Assembly (NCBI RefSeq): GCF_900103365.1 | Contig: NZ_LT629703.1 | Coordinates: 2,170,001 to 2,234,000 of the forward strand | Source of the DNA: Afipia sp. GAS231 | Lineage (GTDB): Bacteria > Pseudomonadota > Alphaproteobacteria > Rhizobiales > Xanthobacteraceae | Direction of reading: 5' to 3' | DNA length: 64,000 bases | Shown here: one piece after another, positions 53,619 to 63,805 of the stretch | How the letters are laid out: each line of letters opens with the position of its first letter | How positions within the stretch are numbered: the first letter of the stretch is position 1 | Position numbers and translations under genes: made by a program | Notes under the pieces: model-generated | The model's database searches: none | What the model was told of the DNA's origin: nothing | What the model saw: only the letters and a program-made list of their open reading frames with translations

Positions 53619-55694
53619 ATGCGTTTGACCGCGGGAAGCTCCGCGCGCCTTGGCGCAAGCTGGGACGGCAGGGGCACCAACTTTGCGTTGTTCTCGGCCA
53701 ACGCCGAGAAGGTCGAGCTATGCCTGTTCGACAGCCAGGGTCGCCGCGAGCTCGAACGCATCGAATTGCCGGAGCGCAGCGAGGATGTCTGGCACGCCTA
53801 TCTCAACGACGTTTCGCCGGGCCAGCTTTACGGCTATCGCGTCTACGGCCCTTACGCGCCCGAGCACGGCCACCGCTTCAACGCCAACAAGCTGCTGCTC
53901 GATCCCTATGCCAAGCGGCTGGCCGGCCGGCTGGTGTGGAGCGACGCGCATTTCGGCTATCGCGCCGGCAGCGCGCGCGAGGATCTATCCTTCGACCGGC
54001 GCGACAATGCGCGCGGCATGCCGAAGGCCGTGGTGGTCGACGAAACCTTCAACTGGGGCCGCCGCGAGATGCGCCCCAACACTCCCTGGCAAGACACCAT
54101 CATCTACGAGGCCCACGTCAAGGGCCTGACCCAGAAGCGAGACGACGTGCCGCCGAACCTGCGCGGCACCTATGGCGGGCTGTCGTCGCCGGCGATGATC
54201 GACCATCTCAAGCGCCTCGGCGTCACCACCATCGAACTGCTGCCGGTCCACGGATTGATCGACGACCGTGTACTGGTCGAAAAGAAGCTGGTCAATTACT
54301 GGGGCTACAACACCCTGGCATTCTTCGCGCCGGAAGCCCGCTACGCGCAGGACAATGCGCTCGACGCCTTCCGCACCACCGTGGCGCGGCTGCACGATGC
54401 CGGCATCGAGGTGATGCTCGACGTCGTCTATAACCACACCGCCGAGGGTAACCACATGGGTCCGACGCTGTCGTTCCGCGGCATCGACAACGCGTCTTAT
54501 TACTGGCTGAAGCCGGAGAACCCGCGCTTTTATGACGACTTCACCGGCTGCGGCAGTTCGGTCAACCTGACCCATCCACGCGTGCTGCAGATGGTGATGG
54601 ATTCGCTGCGCTACTGGGTCGAGGTCTGCCATGTCGACGGCTTCCGCTTCGACCTCGCCACCACGCTGGCGCGCGGGCCAAACGGATATGATCGCAACGC
54701 GGCGTTCCTGACCGCCGTGCGGCAGGATCCGGTGCTGGCGACCGTCAAGATGGTCGCCGAACCCTGGGATCTCGGCCTGGGCGGCTACCAGGTCGGCGCG
54801 TTTCCGTCGCAATGGTCGGAATGGAACGACCGCTATCGCAGCGCGATGCGGCGCTACTGGAGCGGCGAAGGCAGCCTGATCGGCGAAGTATCAGGCCGCA
54901 TGACGGCGTCATCCGACCTGTTTCACCACGACAGCCGCGCGCCCCGCGCCGGCATCAACCACGTCACCGTGCATGACGGTTTCACTTTGGCGGACCTGTT
55001 CAGCTACAACGAGAAGCACAACGAGGCCAACGGCGAGGACAATCGCGACGGCTCCAGCGACAACCACAGCAACAATTGCGGCCATGAAGGCCCGACCGAC
55101 GACGCCGCGATCACCGCGCTGCGCCGCCAGCTCCGCAAGAACCAGCTCGCCTGCCTCTTCCTTGCGCAGGGGACACCGCTGATGCTGGCCGGCGACGAAG
55201 TCGGCAATACCCAGAACGGCAACAACAACGCCTATTGCCAGGACAACGAGACCGGCTGGATCGGCTGGGACAATCTCGGCAAGCAAGGCGACGACCTCAC
55301 CGACTTCGTCGGCCACATGACCGAACTGCGCCGCCGCTTCGGGCAGATCCGCAGCCAGCGCTGGCTCGACGGACGGCGGGCCGACGGCTCCTACGGCGTG
55401 CTGTGGCTGACGCCGGCCGCCGTGGAAATGAAGGAGTCCGACTGGACGTTCCCGGACGGCCGCTTCCTCGCTTATGTGCTCGGCCCGATGGAACAAGGAC
55501 AGGCGCCGATCTTTATCGTGCTGAACGCAGCGCCCGACGAGATCGTATTCAAGTTTCCGACCATGCCCGATCACAAGAATTGGCAGCAGGTGTTGAACAC
55601 CACCGAAATCAAACAGAAGACAGTGGATTTCGCCGCAGGCGTCGAGACCAAGGCGCCGCCGCGCTCGGTGCTCGCCTTTGCGGGCGCTGCATGA
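53619..55694 (+). CDS. glgX: Glycogen debranching enzyme
   Basis: This 691-residue isoamylase-type GH13 enzyme starts three bases after glgB. It has a CBM48 start (L-G-A-S-W-D-G-R-G-T-N-F-A-L-F-S-A-N-A), Y-G-Y-R-V-Y-G-P-Y, and the V-V-Y-N-H-T-A-E-G-N region. The catalytic block is V-D-G-F-R-F-D-L-A-T-T-L-A-R, and H-D-G-F-T-L-A-D-L and N-N-A-Y-C-Q-D-N-E follow, both typical of GlgX/TreX. It hydrolyses alpha-1,6 branches, giving maltodextrins for TreY and MalQ. Confidence 0.95.
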   Translation: MRLTAGSSARLGASWDGRGTNFALFSANAEKVELCLFDSQGRRELERIELPERSEDVWHAYLNDVSPGQLYGYRVYGPYAPEHGHRFNANKLLLDPYAKRLAGRLVWSDAHFGYRAGSAREDLSFDRRDNARGMPKAVVVDETFNWGRREMRPNTPWQDTIIYEAHVKGLTQKRDDVPPNLRGTYGGLSSPAMIDHLKRLGVTTIELLPVHGLIDDRVLVEKKLVNYWGYNTLAFFAPEARYAQDNALDAFRTTVARLHDAGIEVMLDVVYNHTAEGNHMGPTLSFRGIDNASYYWLKPENPRFYDDFTGCGSSVNLTHPRVLQMVMDSLRYWVEVCHVDGFRFDLATTLARGPNGYDRNAAFLTAVRQDPVLATVKMVAEPWDLGLGGYQVGAFPSQWSEWNDRYRSAMRRYWSGEGSLIGEVSGRMTASSDLFHHDSRAPRAGINHVTVHDGFTLADLFSYNEKHNEANGEDNRDGSSDNHSNNCGHEGPTDDAAITALRRQLRKNQLACLFLAQGTPLMLAGDEVGNTQNGNNNAYCQDNETGWIGWDNLGKQGDDLTDFVGHMTELRRRFGQIRSQRWLDGRRADGSYGVLWLTPAAVEMKESDWTFPDGRFLAYVLGPMEQGQAPIFIVLNAAPDEIVFKFPTMPDHKNWQQVLNTTEIKQKTVDFAAGVETKAPPRSVLAFAGAA

Positions 55695-57448
55695 AGGCGC
55701 GGCAATTCGGCCCGCAACTGACAAAGGATGGCACGCGCTTTCGGCTGTGGGCGCCGGCGGCGAAACGCATCGATGTGATGCTGCAGCAGCCGCATGCGAT
55801 GACACGCGGCAACGACGGCTGGTACACGGCCGATATTGCAGGCGTGACGGCCGGGGCGCGTTATAAATTCCGCATCGATGACGAGATCGATGTCCCCGAT
55901 CCGGCCTCGGACTTTCAACCCGACGACGTGTTCGGCCCGAGCGAAGTGATCGATCACGCCAGCTTTGCCTGGCGCGCCGGGGATTGGCGCGGCCGGCCGT
56001 GGCAGGACGCCGTCATCGTCGAGGCTCATGTCGGCGCCTTCACACCTGGAGGCAGCTACCGCACCATGATCGAACACCTCGATCATCTCGTCGAAACCGG
56101 CATCACCGCGCTGGAGCTGCTGCCGCTGGCGGATTTTGCCGGCTCCCGCAACTGGGGCTATGACGGCGTGCTGTGGTACGCGCCCGACAGCGCCTACGGC
56201 CGTCCGGAGGACCTCAAGACGCTGATCGACGAGGCGCATCTGCGCGGGCTGATGGTGATGCTCGATGTGGTCTATAACCACTTCGGCCCCGAGGGAAATT
56301 ATCTCGGCCGCTATGCGCCGACGTTTTTCACCGACGCGCATACGCCATGGGGCAGCGCGATCGATTATCGTGTGCCGGAGATGCGCGCGTTTGCGATCGA
56401 GAACGCGCTGCATTGGCTGCGCGACTACCGCTTCGACGGGCTGCGGCTCGATGCCGTCAACAGCATCGTCGAGCCGGGCGGGCTGTCGCTGCTGCACGAT
56501 CTCAGCGCCGCCGCAGGTGAACTCGCCAAAGCGACCGGCCGCCATATCCATCTGGTGCTGGAAAACGGCGACAACCGCGCCAGCATCCTCGACCCCGCGC
56601 AGGATCCGCCACAGGGCAAATACCGTGCGCAATGGAACGACGACTATCACCACGCCTGGCGCGTGCTGATGACCGGCGAGAACCAAGGTTACTATGGCGA
56701 CTATCAGCGCGCGCCGCTGCAGGACATCGCCCGCTCGCTGTCATCAGGCTTCGTCTATCAAGGCGAAATGTCCGCGTTTCGCCGCGGCGCGCGCGGTGAG
56801 CCGAGCGGCGCACTGTCTCCGACGGCCTTCATCAACTTCCTCGGCAATCACGACCAGATCGGCAATCGCCCGCTCGGCGATCGCCTGGAATCGGTCGCCC
56901 GCACCGAGGCGATCGAAGCGGCGCTGGCGGTGATGCTGCTGGCGCCGGCGATCCCGATGCTGTTCATGGGCGAGGAGTGGGGTTCGAAGACACCGTTTCC
57001 GTTCTTCTGCGATTTCAAGGGCGATCTGGCGAACGCCGTCCGCCAGGGCCGCCGCAGCGAATACCAATGGGCCTACGCCGAATATGGCGACGAGGTGCCG
57101 GACGCGCTTGAGCTGTGGACCTTCCAATCGGCGGTGCTCGATTGGGACGAACGCCGGCAGGCGGCGCCGCAAAAGCGGCTGAAACTGGTGCGCGACCTGC
57201 TCGCAATCCGCCGGAAGCAGATCGCCCCCCGCCTCGCCGGCGCCGCCTTTGGCGCAGCCAGTGCGACCCTGGATGGCCTGCTGACGGCGGATTGGCGGAT
57301 GGGCGACGGCACGACGCTCGCGCTCGTGGCCAACCTGTCTGACCGCGAAATCTCCCATGCGGCGACCACGTCAAATGGAACCCCGATCTGGGGCAGCGAG
57401 TTGAACGGGCGCGTCCCCCCATGGTCGGTGGTCTGGCGCCTCGGATAG
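55691..57448 (+). CDS. treZ: Malto-oligosyltrehalose trehalohydrolase
   Basis: This 585-residue enzyme starts at ATG 55691, overlapping the glgX stop (ATGA). CBM48 (F-R-L-W-A-P-A-A-K-R-I-D-V) precedes a GH13 barrel. This has V-I-V-E-A-H-V-G-A-F-T-P-G-G-S-Y, V-V-Y-N-H-F-G-P-E-G-N-Y-L, nucleophile Asp in F-D-G-L-R-L-D-A-V-N-S-I, and L-V-L-E-N-G-D-N with F-L-G-N-H-D-Q-I-G-N-R. It releases trehalose from the ends made by TreY. The order treZ-treY is common. Confidence 0.95.
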   Translation: MKARQFGPQLTKDGTRFRLWAPAAKRIDVMLQQPHAMTRGNDGWYTADIAGVTAGARYKFRIDDEIDVPDPASDFQPDDVFGPSEVIDHASFAWRAGDWRGRPWQDAVIVEAHVGAFTPGGSYRTMIEHLDHLVETGITALELLPLADFAGSRNWGYDGVLWYAPDSAYGRPEDLKTLIDEAHLRGLMVMLDVVYNHFGPEGNYLGRYAPTFFTDAHTPWGSAIDYRVPEMRAFAIENALHWLRDYRFDGLRLDAVNSIVEPGGLSLLHDLSAAAGELAKATGRHIHLVLENGDNRASILDPAQDPPQGKYRAQWNDDYHHAWRVLMTGENQGYYGDYQRAPLQDIARSLSSGFVYQGEMSAFRRGARGEPSGALSPTAFINFLGNHDQIGNRPLGDRLESVARTEAIEAALAVMLLAPAIPMLFMGEEWGSKTPFPFFCDFKGDLANAVRQGRRSEYQWAYAEYGDEVPDALELWTFQSAVLDWDERRQAAPQKRLKLVRDLLAIRRKQIAPRLAGAAFGAASATLDGLLTADWRMGDGTTLALVANLSDREISHAATTSNGTPIWGSELNGRVPPWSVVWRLG

Positions 57449-57452
57449 GACC

Positions 57453-60242
57453 ATGCCCCCGGCGATCCCGATCGCGACCTACCGCCTGCAGCTCACGGCG
57501 GATTTCAGTTTCGATGCCGCCGCCGAAGTGGTGCCCTATCTGGCAGCGCTCGGCGTCACCCATCTCTATGCCTCACCCTTCATGAAGGCGGCCGAGGGCT
57601 CAACCCATGGCTACGACATCGTCGATCACACCAAACTCAATCCGGAGCTCGGCGGCGAGGCCGGCTTCGAACGGCTCAGTGCGGCGCTTAAGCAGCACGA
57701 TATCGGGCTGATCCTCGATTTCGTGCCCAACCATGTCGGCGTGCATTTCGCTGGTAACCCCTGGTGGCTGGATGTGCTGGAATGGGGCCCGGCCTCGCCG
57801 CACGCGGCGTCCTTTGATATCGACTGGGACCAGTTGCCCTATCGCGCCCGCGGCGGCGTGCTGCTGCCGATCATCGGCACCTCGTATGGGCAGGCGCTGG
57901 AAAGCGGCGATATCGTGCTGCGCCATGATCCGGGCGAAGGCAGCTTTTCGGCCTGGTATTTCGAACATCGGCTGCCGATCGGGCCCGAGCGCTACAGCGA
58001 AATCCTGCGCATGATCGTCAACGACGCCGGGGCCGAAGACAGCGCGGCCGGCAAGCGGCTGCTTGCGCTCGCCTCGCGCTACACCGGCTTGCGTCATCCT
58101 AATCGCCGCGAAGCTCCGGCCTTCAAGGCCGAACTGCGGGCGATCGAGGGCGGCGCCGATATCATCGAACTAGGCCTTGCGGCCTATCGCGCCGGACCGG
58201 ACCGCGCGGCGCCGACGCTGGCGCTGCATCATCTGCTCGAACGCCAGCACTACAGGCTCGGCCACTGGCGGCTCGCCTCCAGCGACATCAACTACCGCCG
58301 CTTCTTTGACGTCAATACGCTGGCGGGATTGCGGGTCGAGGACGCCGGCACGTTCGACGCCATCCATACCCTGGTTAAAAAATTGATATCGGAGGACAGA
58401 CTGCAGGGCCTGCGGCTCGACCACATCGACGGCCTGCGCGATCCCGCGCAATATTTCCAGCGCCTGCGCCGGCTGGTCCGCGATGCGCAGGGGGGTCATC
58501 CGCGGCCGTTCTACACGGTGGTCGAAAAAATCCTCGGCGAAGACGAACGGCTACCAAAATTCAGCGGCGTTCACGGCACCACCGGTTACGAGTGGTTGAA
58601 CGTCATGACGCAGGTGCTGGTTGACGGCAATGGCCTTGGCGCCCTGGACGAGGTCTGGCGCCAGATCAGCAATCAAGCGCCGAAACTCGAGCCGGTGCTG
58701 CTCGACGCCAAACGCCGCGTGCTGGAAACCCTGCTCGCCAGCGAATTTACCGTGCTGTCGCGGCTGCTGGCGCGGATCGCGAGCGGGCATTATTCGACCC
58801 GCGATTATTCCGCCGACAGCCTGCGGCAGGCGCTCGAACTCTATGTGCTGCACTTTCCGGTCTATCGTACCTATCTCGCTTCGTCGGGCCCGACCGCGCA
58901 TGACCGCGCGCTGATTTCGGAGACCCTCGACAAGGCCCGCGCCGACTGGTTCGCCGCCGACGACGGCATTTTCGATTTCCTGCGCGATACCCTGACCATG
59001 GACCTGCTCAAGCCCGGCCGCGTCGCCCACAGCGCGCCACGCGTACGGCGCTTCGCCCTGAAGGTGCAGCAATTCACCGGGCCCTTGATGGCCAAGTCGC
59101 TCGAAGATACCGCGTTCTACCGCTATCACCGCCTGCTCGCTCTCAACGAGGTCGGCGGAGACCCCTCCGCCAACGCGCTTCCGCTGCAGGCCTTTCACGC
59201 CACGATGGCAACGCGCGCGCGGGAATGGCCGCATGGCATGACGGCGTCCGCGACCCACGACACCAAGCGCGGCGAGGATGCGCGGATGCGGATCATGGCG
59301 CTAGCGGAAATTCCGGGCGAATGGACCAGCGCCGTCGCCCGCTGGAAACTGCTCAACGCGGCGCATCTGGTCACCGACGGCGACATCCGCGCGCCGTCCG
59401 CGACGTTCGAATACATGCTGTACCAGACCTTGCTGGGCGCATGGCAGCCCGACGACGGCGCGTTCGTCGAACGCATCCAGGCCTATGCGCTGAAGGCGGC
59501 ACGGGAAGGCAAGCAGGAGACGAGCTGGCTCAATCCGCATCCGGCCTATGAAGCAGGGCTGAAAACATTCATCGGGCGGATCCTGGATCGCCCGCAGTCA
59601 CCGGAATTTCTGGATTCGCTGCAAACGCTGGCGCGGCGGGTTTCGCTGTTGGGCGCGCTGAACTCGCTGAGCCAGCTCACGCTGAAGGCGACCATGCCTG
59701 GCGTGCCTGATTTCTATCAGGGCACCGAGTTGTGGGATTTTTCGCTGGTTGATCCCGATAACCGGCGGCCAGTGGATTTTGTGGCCCGGGCCCGCGCGCT
59801 TCAAGACGTGGAGCGGCCGGATTGGCAACAACTGACGAAGGATTGGCCGAGCGGCCATGTGAAGCTGGCCTGGACCCGGCATCTGCTGAAGCTGCGCACC
59901 GAACTCGCCGATATCTTTGCGAACGGCGATTACGCGCCGCTTGAAGTGCACGGGCCGCATCGCAACCACTTCATCGCCTATGCGCGGCGGCAAGGCCGCA
60001 ACGCCGCCGTTGTCGTTGTCCCCAGATGCTTTGCGGCCTTCACCGACAATGGCCGATCGTGGCCACTTGCCGCGAGCTTCGATGCAACGCTGGATATCAG
60101 CGGCTATGCCGTGGAAGGTTTTGCCGATGCCGATGCCGCGGAGTTGCGACTCTCCGACCTGCTGACGAACCTTCCGGTGGCCGTGGCGAAGGCCGGATAT
60201 CATGGCAAGGCCAAACCGGCGCCCAAGCGCCGGCGCACGTAA
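57453..60242 (+). CDS. treY: Malto-oligosyltrehalose synthase
   Basis: This 929-residue enzyme is full length and starts four bases after treZ. Its GH13 core has P-I-A-T-Y-R-L-Q-L-T-A-D-F-S-F at the start, L-Y-A-S-P-F-M-K-A, G-S-T-H-G-Y-D-I-V-D-H, D-F-V-P-N-H-V-G-V, L-R-L-D-H-I-D-G-L, and the late block T-A-S-A-T-H-D-T-K-R-G-E-D. It converts the reducing end of a maltodextrin to a trehalose linkage. It is the last gene of the treS-glgB-glgX-treZ-treY operon. Confidence 0.95.
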   Translation: MPPAIPIATYRLQLTADFSFDAAAEVVPYLAALGVTHLYASPFMKAAEGSTHGYDIVDHTKLNPELGGEAGFERLSAALKQHDIGLILDFVPNHVGVHFAGNPWWLDVLEWGPASPHAASFDIDWDQLPYRARGGVLLPIIGTSYGQALESGDIVLRHDPGEGSFSAWYFEHRLPIGPERYSEILRMIVNDAGAEDSAAGKRLLALASRYTGLRHPNRREAPAFKAELRAIEGGADIIELGLAAYRAGPDRAAPTLALHHLLERQHYRLGHWRLASSDINYRRFFDVNTLAGLRVEDAGTFDAIHTLVKKLISEDRLQGLRLDHIDGLRDPAQYFQRLRRLVRDAQGGHPRPFYTVVEKILGEDERLPKFSGVHGTTGYEWLNVMTQVLVDGNGLGALDEVWRQISNQAPKLEPVLLDAKRRVLETLLASEFTVLSRLLARIASGHYSTRDYSADSLRQALELYVLHFPVYRTYLASSGPTAHDRALISETLDKARADWFAADDGIFDFLRDTLTMDLLKPGRVAHSAPRVRRFALKVQQFTGPLMAKSLEDTAFYRYHRLLALNEVGGDPSANALPLQAFHATMATRAREWPHGMTASATHDTKRGEDARMRIMALAEIPGEWTSAVARWKLLNAAHLVTDGDIRAPSATFEYMLYQTLLGAWQPDDGAFVERIQAYALKAAREGKQETSWLNPHPAYEAGLKTFIGRILDRPQSPEFLDSLQTLARRVSLLGALNSLSQLTLKATMPGVPDFYQGTELWDFSLVDPDNRRPVDFVARARALQDVERPDWQQLTKDWPSGHVKLAWTRHLLKLRTELADIFANGDYAPLEVHGPHRNHFIAYARRQGRNAAVVVVPRCFAAFTDNGRSWPLAASFDATLDISGYAVEGFADADAAELRLSDLLTNLPVAVAKAGYHGKAKPAPKRRRT

Positions 60243-60250
60243 CCGCGGCG

Positions 60251-60562
60251 TCAGCTCTTCTTGGTCAATAGCCGATCGCCGCGGCTGCGGATCATGGCTT
60301 GTGCGGCCTCCGCAAAACGCTGCAGCAGCCATGGCAGCACGACTTCAACCCGCACATGATCGTCGGCGACATCGACATGGCCGGCCGCCGCCTGCCCCAT
60401 CGCGCGCACGCGAAATATCATGCGGTTGTCCTCCCAGCGTTCTTCGTCGACACTGAGCACCGGCACGCTGGCGGCCGCGCGCGACAGCCCCGTCTTCAGG
60501 CGGCGCATCGCCTCCTCGCGCCCGAGGCTGTGCGGGATCGAAACAACAAGCGGTGCGGACAT
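60251..60562 (-). CDS. Polyhydroxyalkanoic acid system (granule-region) family protein
   Basis: This 103-residue protein starts at ATG 60562 with a GAGGA ribosome-binding site. It matches the small PHA_gran_rgn family: P-H-S-L-G-R-E-E-A-M-R-R-L near the start, then a beta-rich middle (M-I-F-R-V-R-A-M-G) and V-E-V-V-L-P-W-L-L near the end. Family members occur in PHA-storing bacteria, often near PHA genes, and their biochemical role is not settled. It converges on treY. Confidence 0.8.
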   Translation of the reverse strand: MSAPLVVSIPHSLGREEAMRRLKTGLSRAAASVPVLSVDEERWEDNRMIFRVRAMGQAAAGHVDVADDHVRVEVVLPWLLQRFAEAAQAMIRSRGDRLLTKKS

Positions 60563-60731
60563 CGCGAAATCCTCTTCTGACCACGACCTCATGTAATTCC
60601 GCGACTCACGAAAGGAAGAGGCCTGCGCAATATCGCGGCGCAAAAGGCGGAACTTTCACAGTTCCCATGGGTTCTCCCGGCTGAAGGCAGCGACAACTTG
60701 ACGCCTCACTGCCGGGCTGAGGAGGAATTCA

Positions 60732-60896
60732 ATGTCCATCGGAACAATCATCCTGATCATTCTCGTCATCGCCCTGCTCGGCGGTTTCAGCGGCGTCGGC
60801 GGCGGACCGTTCTACGGCACCGGCTATTACGGCGGTGGCGGCCTCGGCCTCGTCGTGGTGATTTTGCTGATCCTGCTGCTGCTCGGGAAGCTGTAA
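60732..60896 (+). CDS. DUF3309 small membrane protein
   Basis: This 54-residue hydrophobic peptide is missed by length cutoffs but has a perfect GGAGGAATTCA ribosome-binding site before ATG 60732. It has two hydrophobic helices (about residues 4-17 and 37-52) joined by a Gly/Tyr-rich loop (F-S-G-V-G-G-G-P-F-Y-G-T-G-Y-Y-G-G-G-G-L-G). This is the DUF3309 family, common in rhizobia and inferred to sit in the inner membrane. Function is unknown. Confidence 0.88.
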   Translation: MSIGTIILIILVIALLGGFSGVGGGPFYGTGYYGGGGLGLVVVILLILLLLGKL

Positions 60897-60917
60897 GCGA
60901 GCCGTACGTTCGTTATT

Positions 60918-61027
60918 CGTCATGGCCGGGCTTGTCCCGGCCATCCACGTCTTGTCGCGGCGGCGCTGTTAAGACGTGGATGCCCGGGTCACCTGGCGCG
61001 AAGACGCGCTTCTGCCCGGGCATGACG
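60918..61027. repeat. Palindromic intergenic repeat (CGTCATGGCCGGGCTTG family)
   Basis: Left arm CGTCATGGCCGGGCTTGTCCC with GGCCATCCACGTCTT; right arm AAGACGTGGATGCCCGGG and CTGCCCGGGCATGACG. It is a longer second copy of the element at 19420-19508, with an insertion in the right half. Confidence 0.85.
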
Positions 61028-61046
61028 CCTACCTCTCCTTGCGGCC

Positions 61047-63710
61047 CTAAGCCTTTGAAGCCAGCTTCTTCATCGCGGCCTTGATCGACACCGCCGCATC
61101 ATCATAGCCGACCCACGCCTTCGTCTTCGAAAGCAGCGCCGGCACCGTGCGGACGGTGAACTTCTTCGGATCGAGATCGCCCCGGACTTGCGTCCATGTC
61201 AGCGGCATCGACACGGTCGCGCCGGCGCGCGCGCGCGGCGACAATACCGCGACCGCGGTCGCCAGCCGGTCGTTGCGCAGGTAGTCGAGAAAAATCTTTC
61301 CGTTGCGCAGCTTCTTCGACATGTTGAGCAAATAGCGCTCTGGATCGTCGTTCGCCATCCATTGGCAAACGGCTTGCGCGAAGGCCTTGGCTTCCTTCCA
61401 CGTCACCCTGTCCTTGATGCCGTACAGCAGCGGCGTCACCACATGCAGGCCCTTGCCGCCGGTGGTCTTGCAAAAGCTTTCGAGACCGACGGCGGTCAAC
61501 CGCTGCCGCATGTCCTTGGCCGCCTCGATCACCTGGGCAAAATCGACATCCGGTGCTGGATCGAGGTCGAACACCAGCCGGCCCGGCACGTCGGGGGCGT
61601 CAGGCGCGCAATTCCAGGGATGCAGCTCCAGCCCACCGCTCTGCGCCACCGCCGCCAGCCCCTCGATGCGGTCGATCTGCAGATAAGGCTTGCGGTCGCC
61701 GGAGACTTTTGCGAGCGCCAGCAGCTTGGAGCCGCCCGGCATGGCGTGACGCTGAAAGAAGGTCTCACCGCCGATGCCGTCGGGCGCGCGCAGCACCGAG
61801 CACGGCCGCCCCTTGATGTGGACGATCATCCATTCGCCGACCGCCTCGAAGTATTGGGCGAGATCGAGCTTGGTCACCGGCTCGCCGTCGCCACCGTCCG
61901 GCCACAGCGCCTTGTCCGGCTTTGAAATGGCGACGCCCATGACCTCGGCGGCCTTTTTCGTGGCGGATTTGACTGTGACGACCGAAGTCTTGACGGCTTT
62001 CTTCATTGGCGGCTTCTCCGCAATCACCTCGTCGGCCGGCTTATCCTGACGCAATCCCTTGAACGCGGCCTGCCGGATATTGCCGTCGTCGGTCCAGCCG
62101 GCGAACTCGATCTCGGCAACCAGTTCGGGTTTCAGCCAATGCACGTCGCGGGTTTTCGCCGGCGCATCCTTGCCGCCGAACGGGCTTTTGTCCGCTGCTG
62201 CCTTCTTCAACGCCGGCATGATCCGCCGCACCGTGTCCTGGCCGAAACCGGTGCCGACGATCCCGACATATTCCAGCTGCTTGCCGCGGTGCATGCCGGC
62301 CATCAGCGAGCGGAATTTGCCGTTGGTGGTTTTCCAGCCGCCGAGCACGACCTCCTGCCCGTCGCGTATCTTGGTCTTGGTCCAGCTTTCGGACCGGCCG
62401 GAGCGATACGGCGCATCGAGCTTCTTGGAGATGATGCCCTCCAGCGACATGGAACGGGCCGATTGCATCATCGCGTCGCCGCGCACTTCGAAATGGTCGA
62501 CGTAGCGGATCAGCTTGCTGCCGTTATGCTTCTCCAGCAGGCGCTTCAGGCGCTCCTTGCGCTCCTGCAACGGCAGATCGCGCAGATCATCGCGGCCATG
62601 AAACAGCAGGTCGAACGCAAAGTAGACGAGTTCGTTGGTCTTGCCTTCCGACAGCGCGGCCTGCAGCGTCGAAAAATGCGGCACGCCGTTGTCGTCGAGC
62701 GCGGCGATCTCGCCGTCGATCAGCACGTCGGGAAACGATTCCGCTTCTTTGGCGATGGCGCCAAACTTGTCGGTCCAGTTCAGCCCCTTGCGGGTGTTCA
62801 GCGCGACCTCGCCATCCCAAACCCGCAATTGCACGCGGTAGCCGTCGAACTTGATCTCATGACCCCAGCCATCTGAGTTTGGCGGCTTCTCGACCGATGT
62901 GCACAACTGCGGCGCCACGAACTCGGGGATAGCGGCGATCTTCTTCGCCTTGCCTTTCTCCGCTTTGGAGACCTTCGCCGTGGTCGCAGCCACCGGCCGC
63001 GCGATCGATGTCTTGCCTTTGGCCCGCGCCTCGACGGCCGCGCCGCGATTGGAGTGCCAAACCGCGTCGGCCTTATCCTTGCCGCCGGTCTTTCCGTTTT
63101 TGGCCAGCATGAACGGCTTTGGCGCCCGTCCCTTGCCTTCGGCAATCTGCGCCATCGATCGCCCCGAGGCGACCGACCGGTCCTCTTCGAGGATGGATTC
63201 GCCCTCGCCGTCCTGAGCGAATTCGTCGCGGTGCTTGATCAGCAGCCAGTTGGTGCGCTTGCCGCCGTAGCGGTCGCCCTTCATCCGAACCAGCACCCAG
63301 CTGCCGTGCAGCTTGTCGCCGTGCAGGGTGAATTTCAGATCGCCCTTCCTGAAGCCGCGCTCGGGATCGTCGGAGTCCCAAGTGCCACGGTCCCAGAGCT
63401 GTACCGTGCCGCCGCCATATTCGCTGTCGGGAATGGTGCCTTCGAAATCGCCGTAATCGAGCGGGTGATCCTCGACCTCGACCGCCAGTCGCTTGTCGTG
63501 GGGATCGATCGAGGGGCCGCGCGTCACCGCCCAGGATTTGAAGACGCCGTCGAACTCAAGCCTCAGATCGTAATGCAGCCGCGTCGCGTCGTGCTTCTGG
63601 ATCACGAACCGGCGTTGCCTGGAAGGCGCCACCTTGACGTCGCCGGAGGGCTCCGCGGTCTTCTCGAAATCACGCTTCTTGCGGTAGGTAGAAAGGTTTT
63701 TCGGCGGCAC
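61047..63710 (-). CDS. ligD: Multifunctional DNA ligase D
   Basis: This 887-residue NHEJ enzyme starts at GTG 63710, seven bases after GAGGG; TTG 63716 is two codons upstream but too close to that site. Order: 3'-phosphoesterase domain (about 25-190; [13 protein letters not shown]), Lys/Ala-rich linker, ATP-dependent ligase (adenylated Lys287 in E-I-K-F-D-G-Y-R), and a C-terminal primase-polymerase (about 605-880) with metal-binding L-V-F-D-L-D-P. LigD normally works with Ku. The ku gene divergent from it is broken (see 63806), so LigD must use another Ku or act alone. Confidence 0.95.
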   Translation of the reverse strand: MPPKNLSTYRKKRDFEKTAEPSGDVKVAPSRQRRFVIQKHDATRLHYDLRLEFDGVFKSWAVTRGPSIDPHDKRLAVEVEDHPLDYGDFEGTIPDSEYGGGTVQLWDRGTWDSDDPERGFRKGDLKFTLHGDKLHGSWVLVRMKGDRYGGKRTNWLLIKHRDEFAQDGEGESILEEDRSVASGRSMAQIAEGKGRAPKPFMLAKNGKTGGKDKADAVWHSNRGAAVEARAKGKTSIARPVAATTAKVSKAEKGKAKKIAAIPEFVAPQLCTSVEKPPNSDGWGHEIKFDGYRVQLRVWDGEVALNTRKGLNWTDKFGAIAKEAESFPDVLIDGEIAALDDNGVPHFSTLQAALSEGKTNELVYFAFDLLFHGRDDLRDLPLQERKERLKRLLEKHNGSKLIRYVDHFEVRGDAMMQSARSMSLEGIISKKLDAPYRSGRSESWTKTKIRDGQEVVLGGWKTTNGKFRSLMAGMHRGKQLEYVGIVGTGFGQDTVRRIMPALKKAAADKSPFGGKDAPAKTRDVHWLKPELVAEIEFAGWTDDGNIRQAAFKGLRQDKPADEVIAEKPPMKKAVKTSVVTVKSATKKAAEVMGVAISKPDKALWPDGGDGEPVTKLDLAQYFEAVGEWMIVHIKGRPCSVLRAPDGIGGETFFQRHAMPGGSKLLALAKVSGDRKPYLQIDRIEGLAAVAQSGGLELHPWNCAPDAPDVPGRLVFDLDPAPDVDFAQVIEAAKDMRQRLTAVGLESFCKTTGGKGLHVVTPLLYGIKDRVTWKEAKAFAQAVCQWMANDDPERYLLNMSKKLRNGKIFLDYLRNDRLATAVAVLSPRARAGATVSMPLTWTQVRGDLDPKKFTVRTVPALLSKTKAWVGYDDAAVSIKAAMKKLASKA

Positions 63711-63805
63711 GGGCAACCCTCAAAAATCAGGGCCGCGCAGCAGCCCGGAACGAAAGCCAATCATAGCCGTTGAAGTTCCCAAACCCAACCATGCCGGAGA
63801 GTGCA

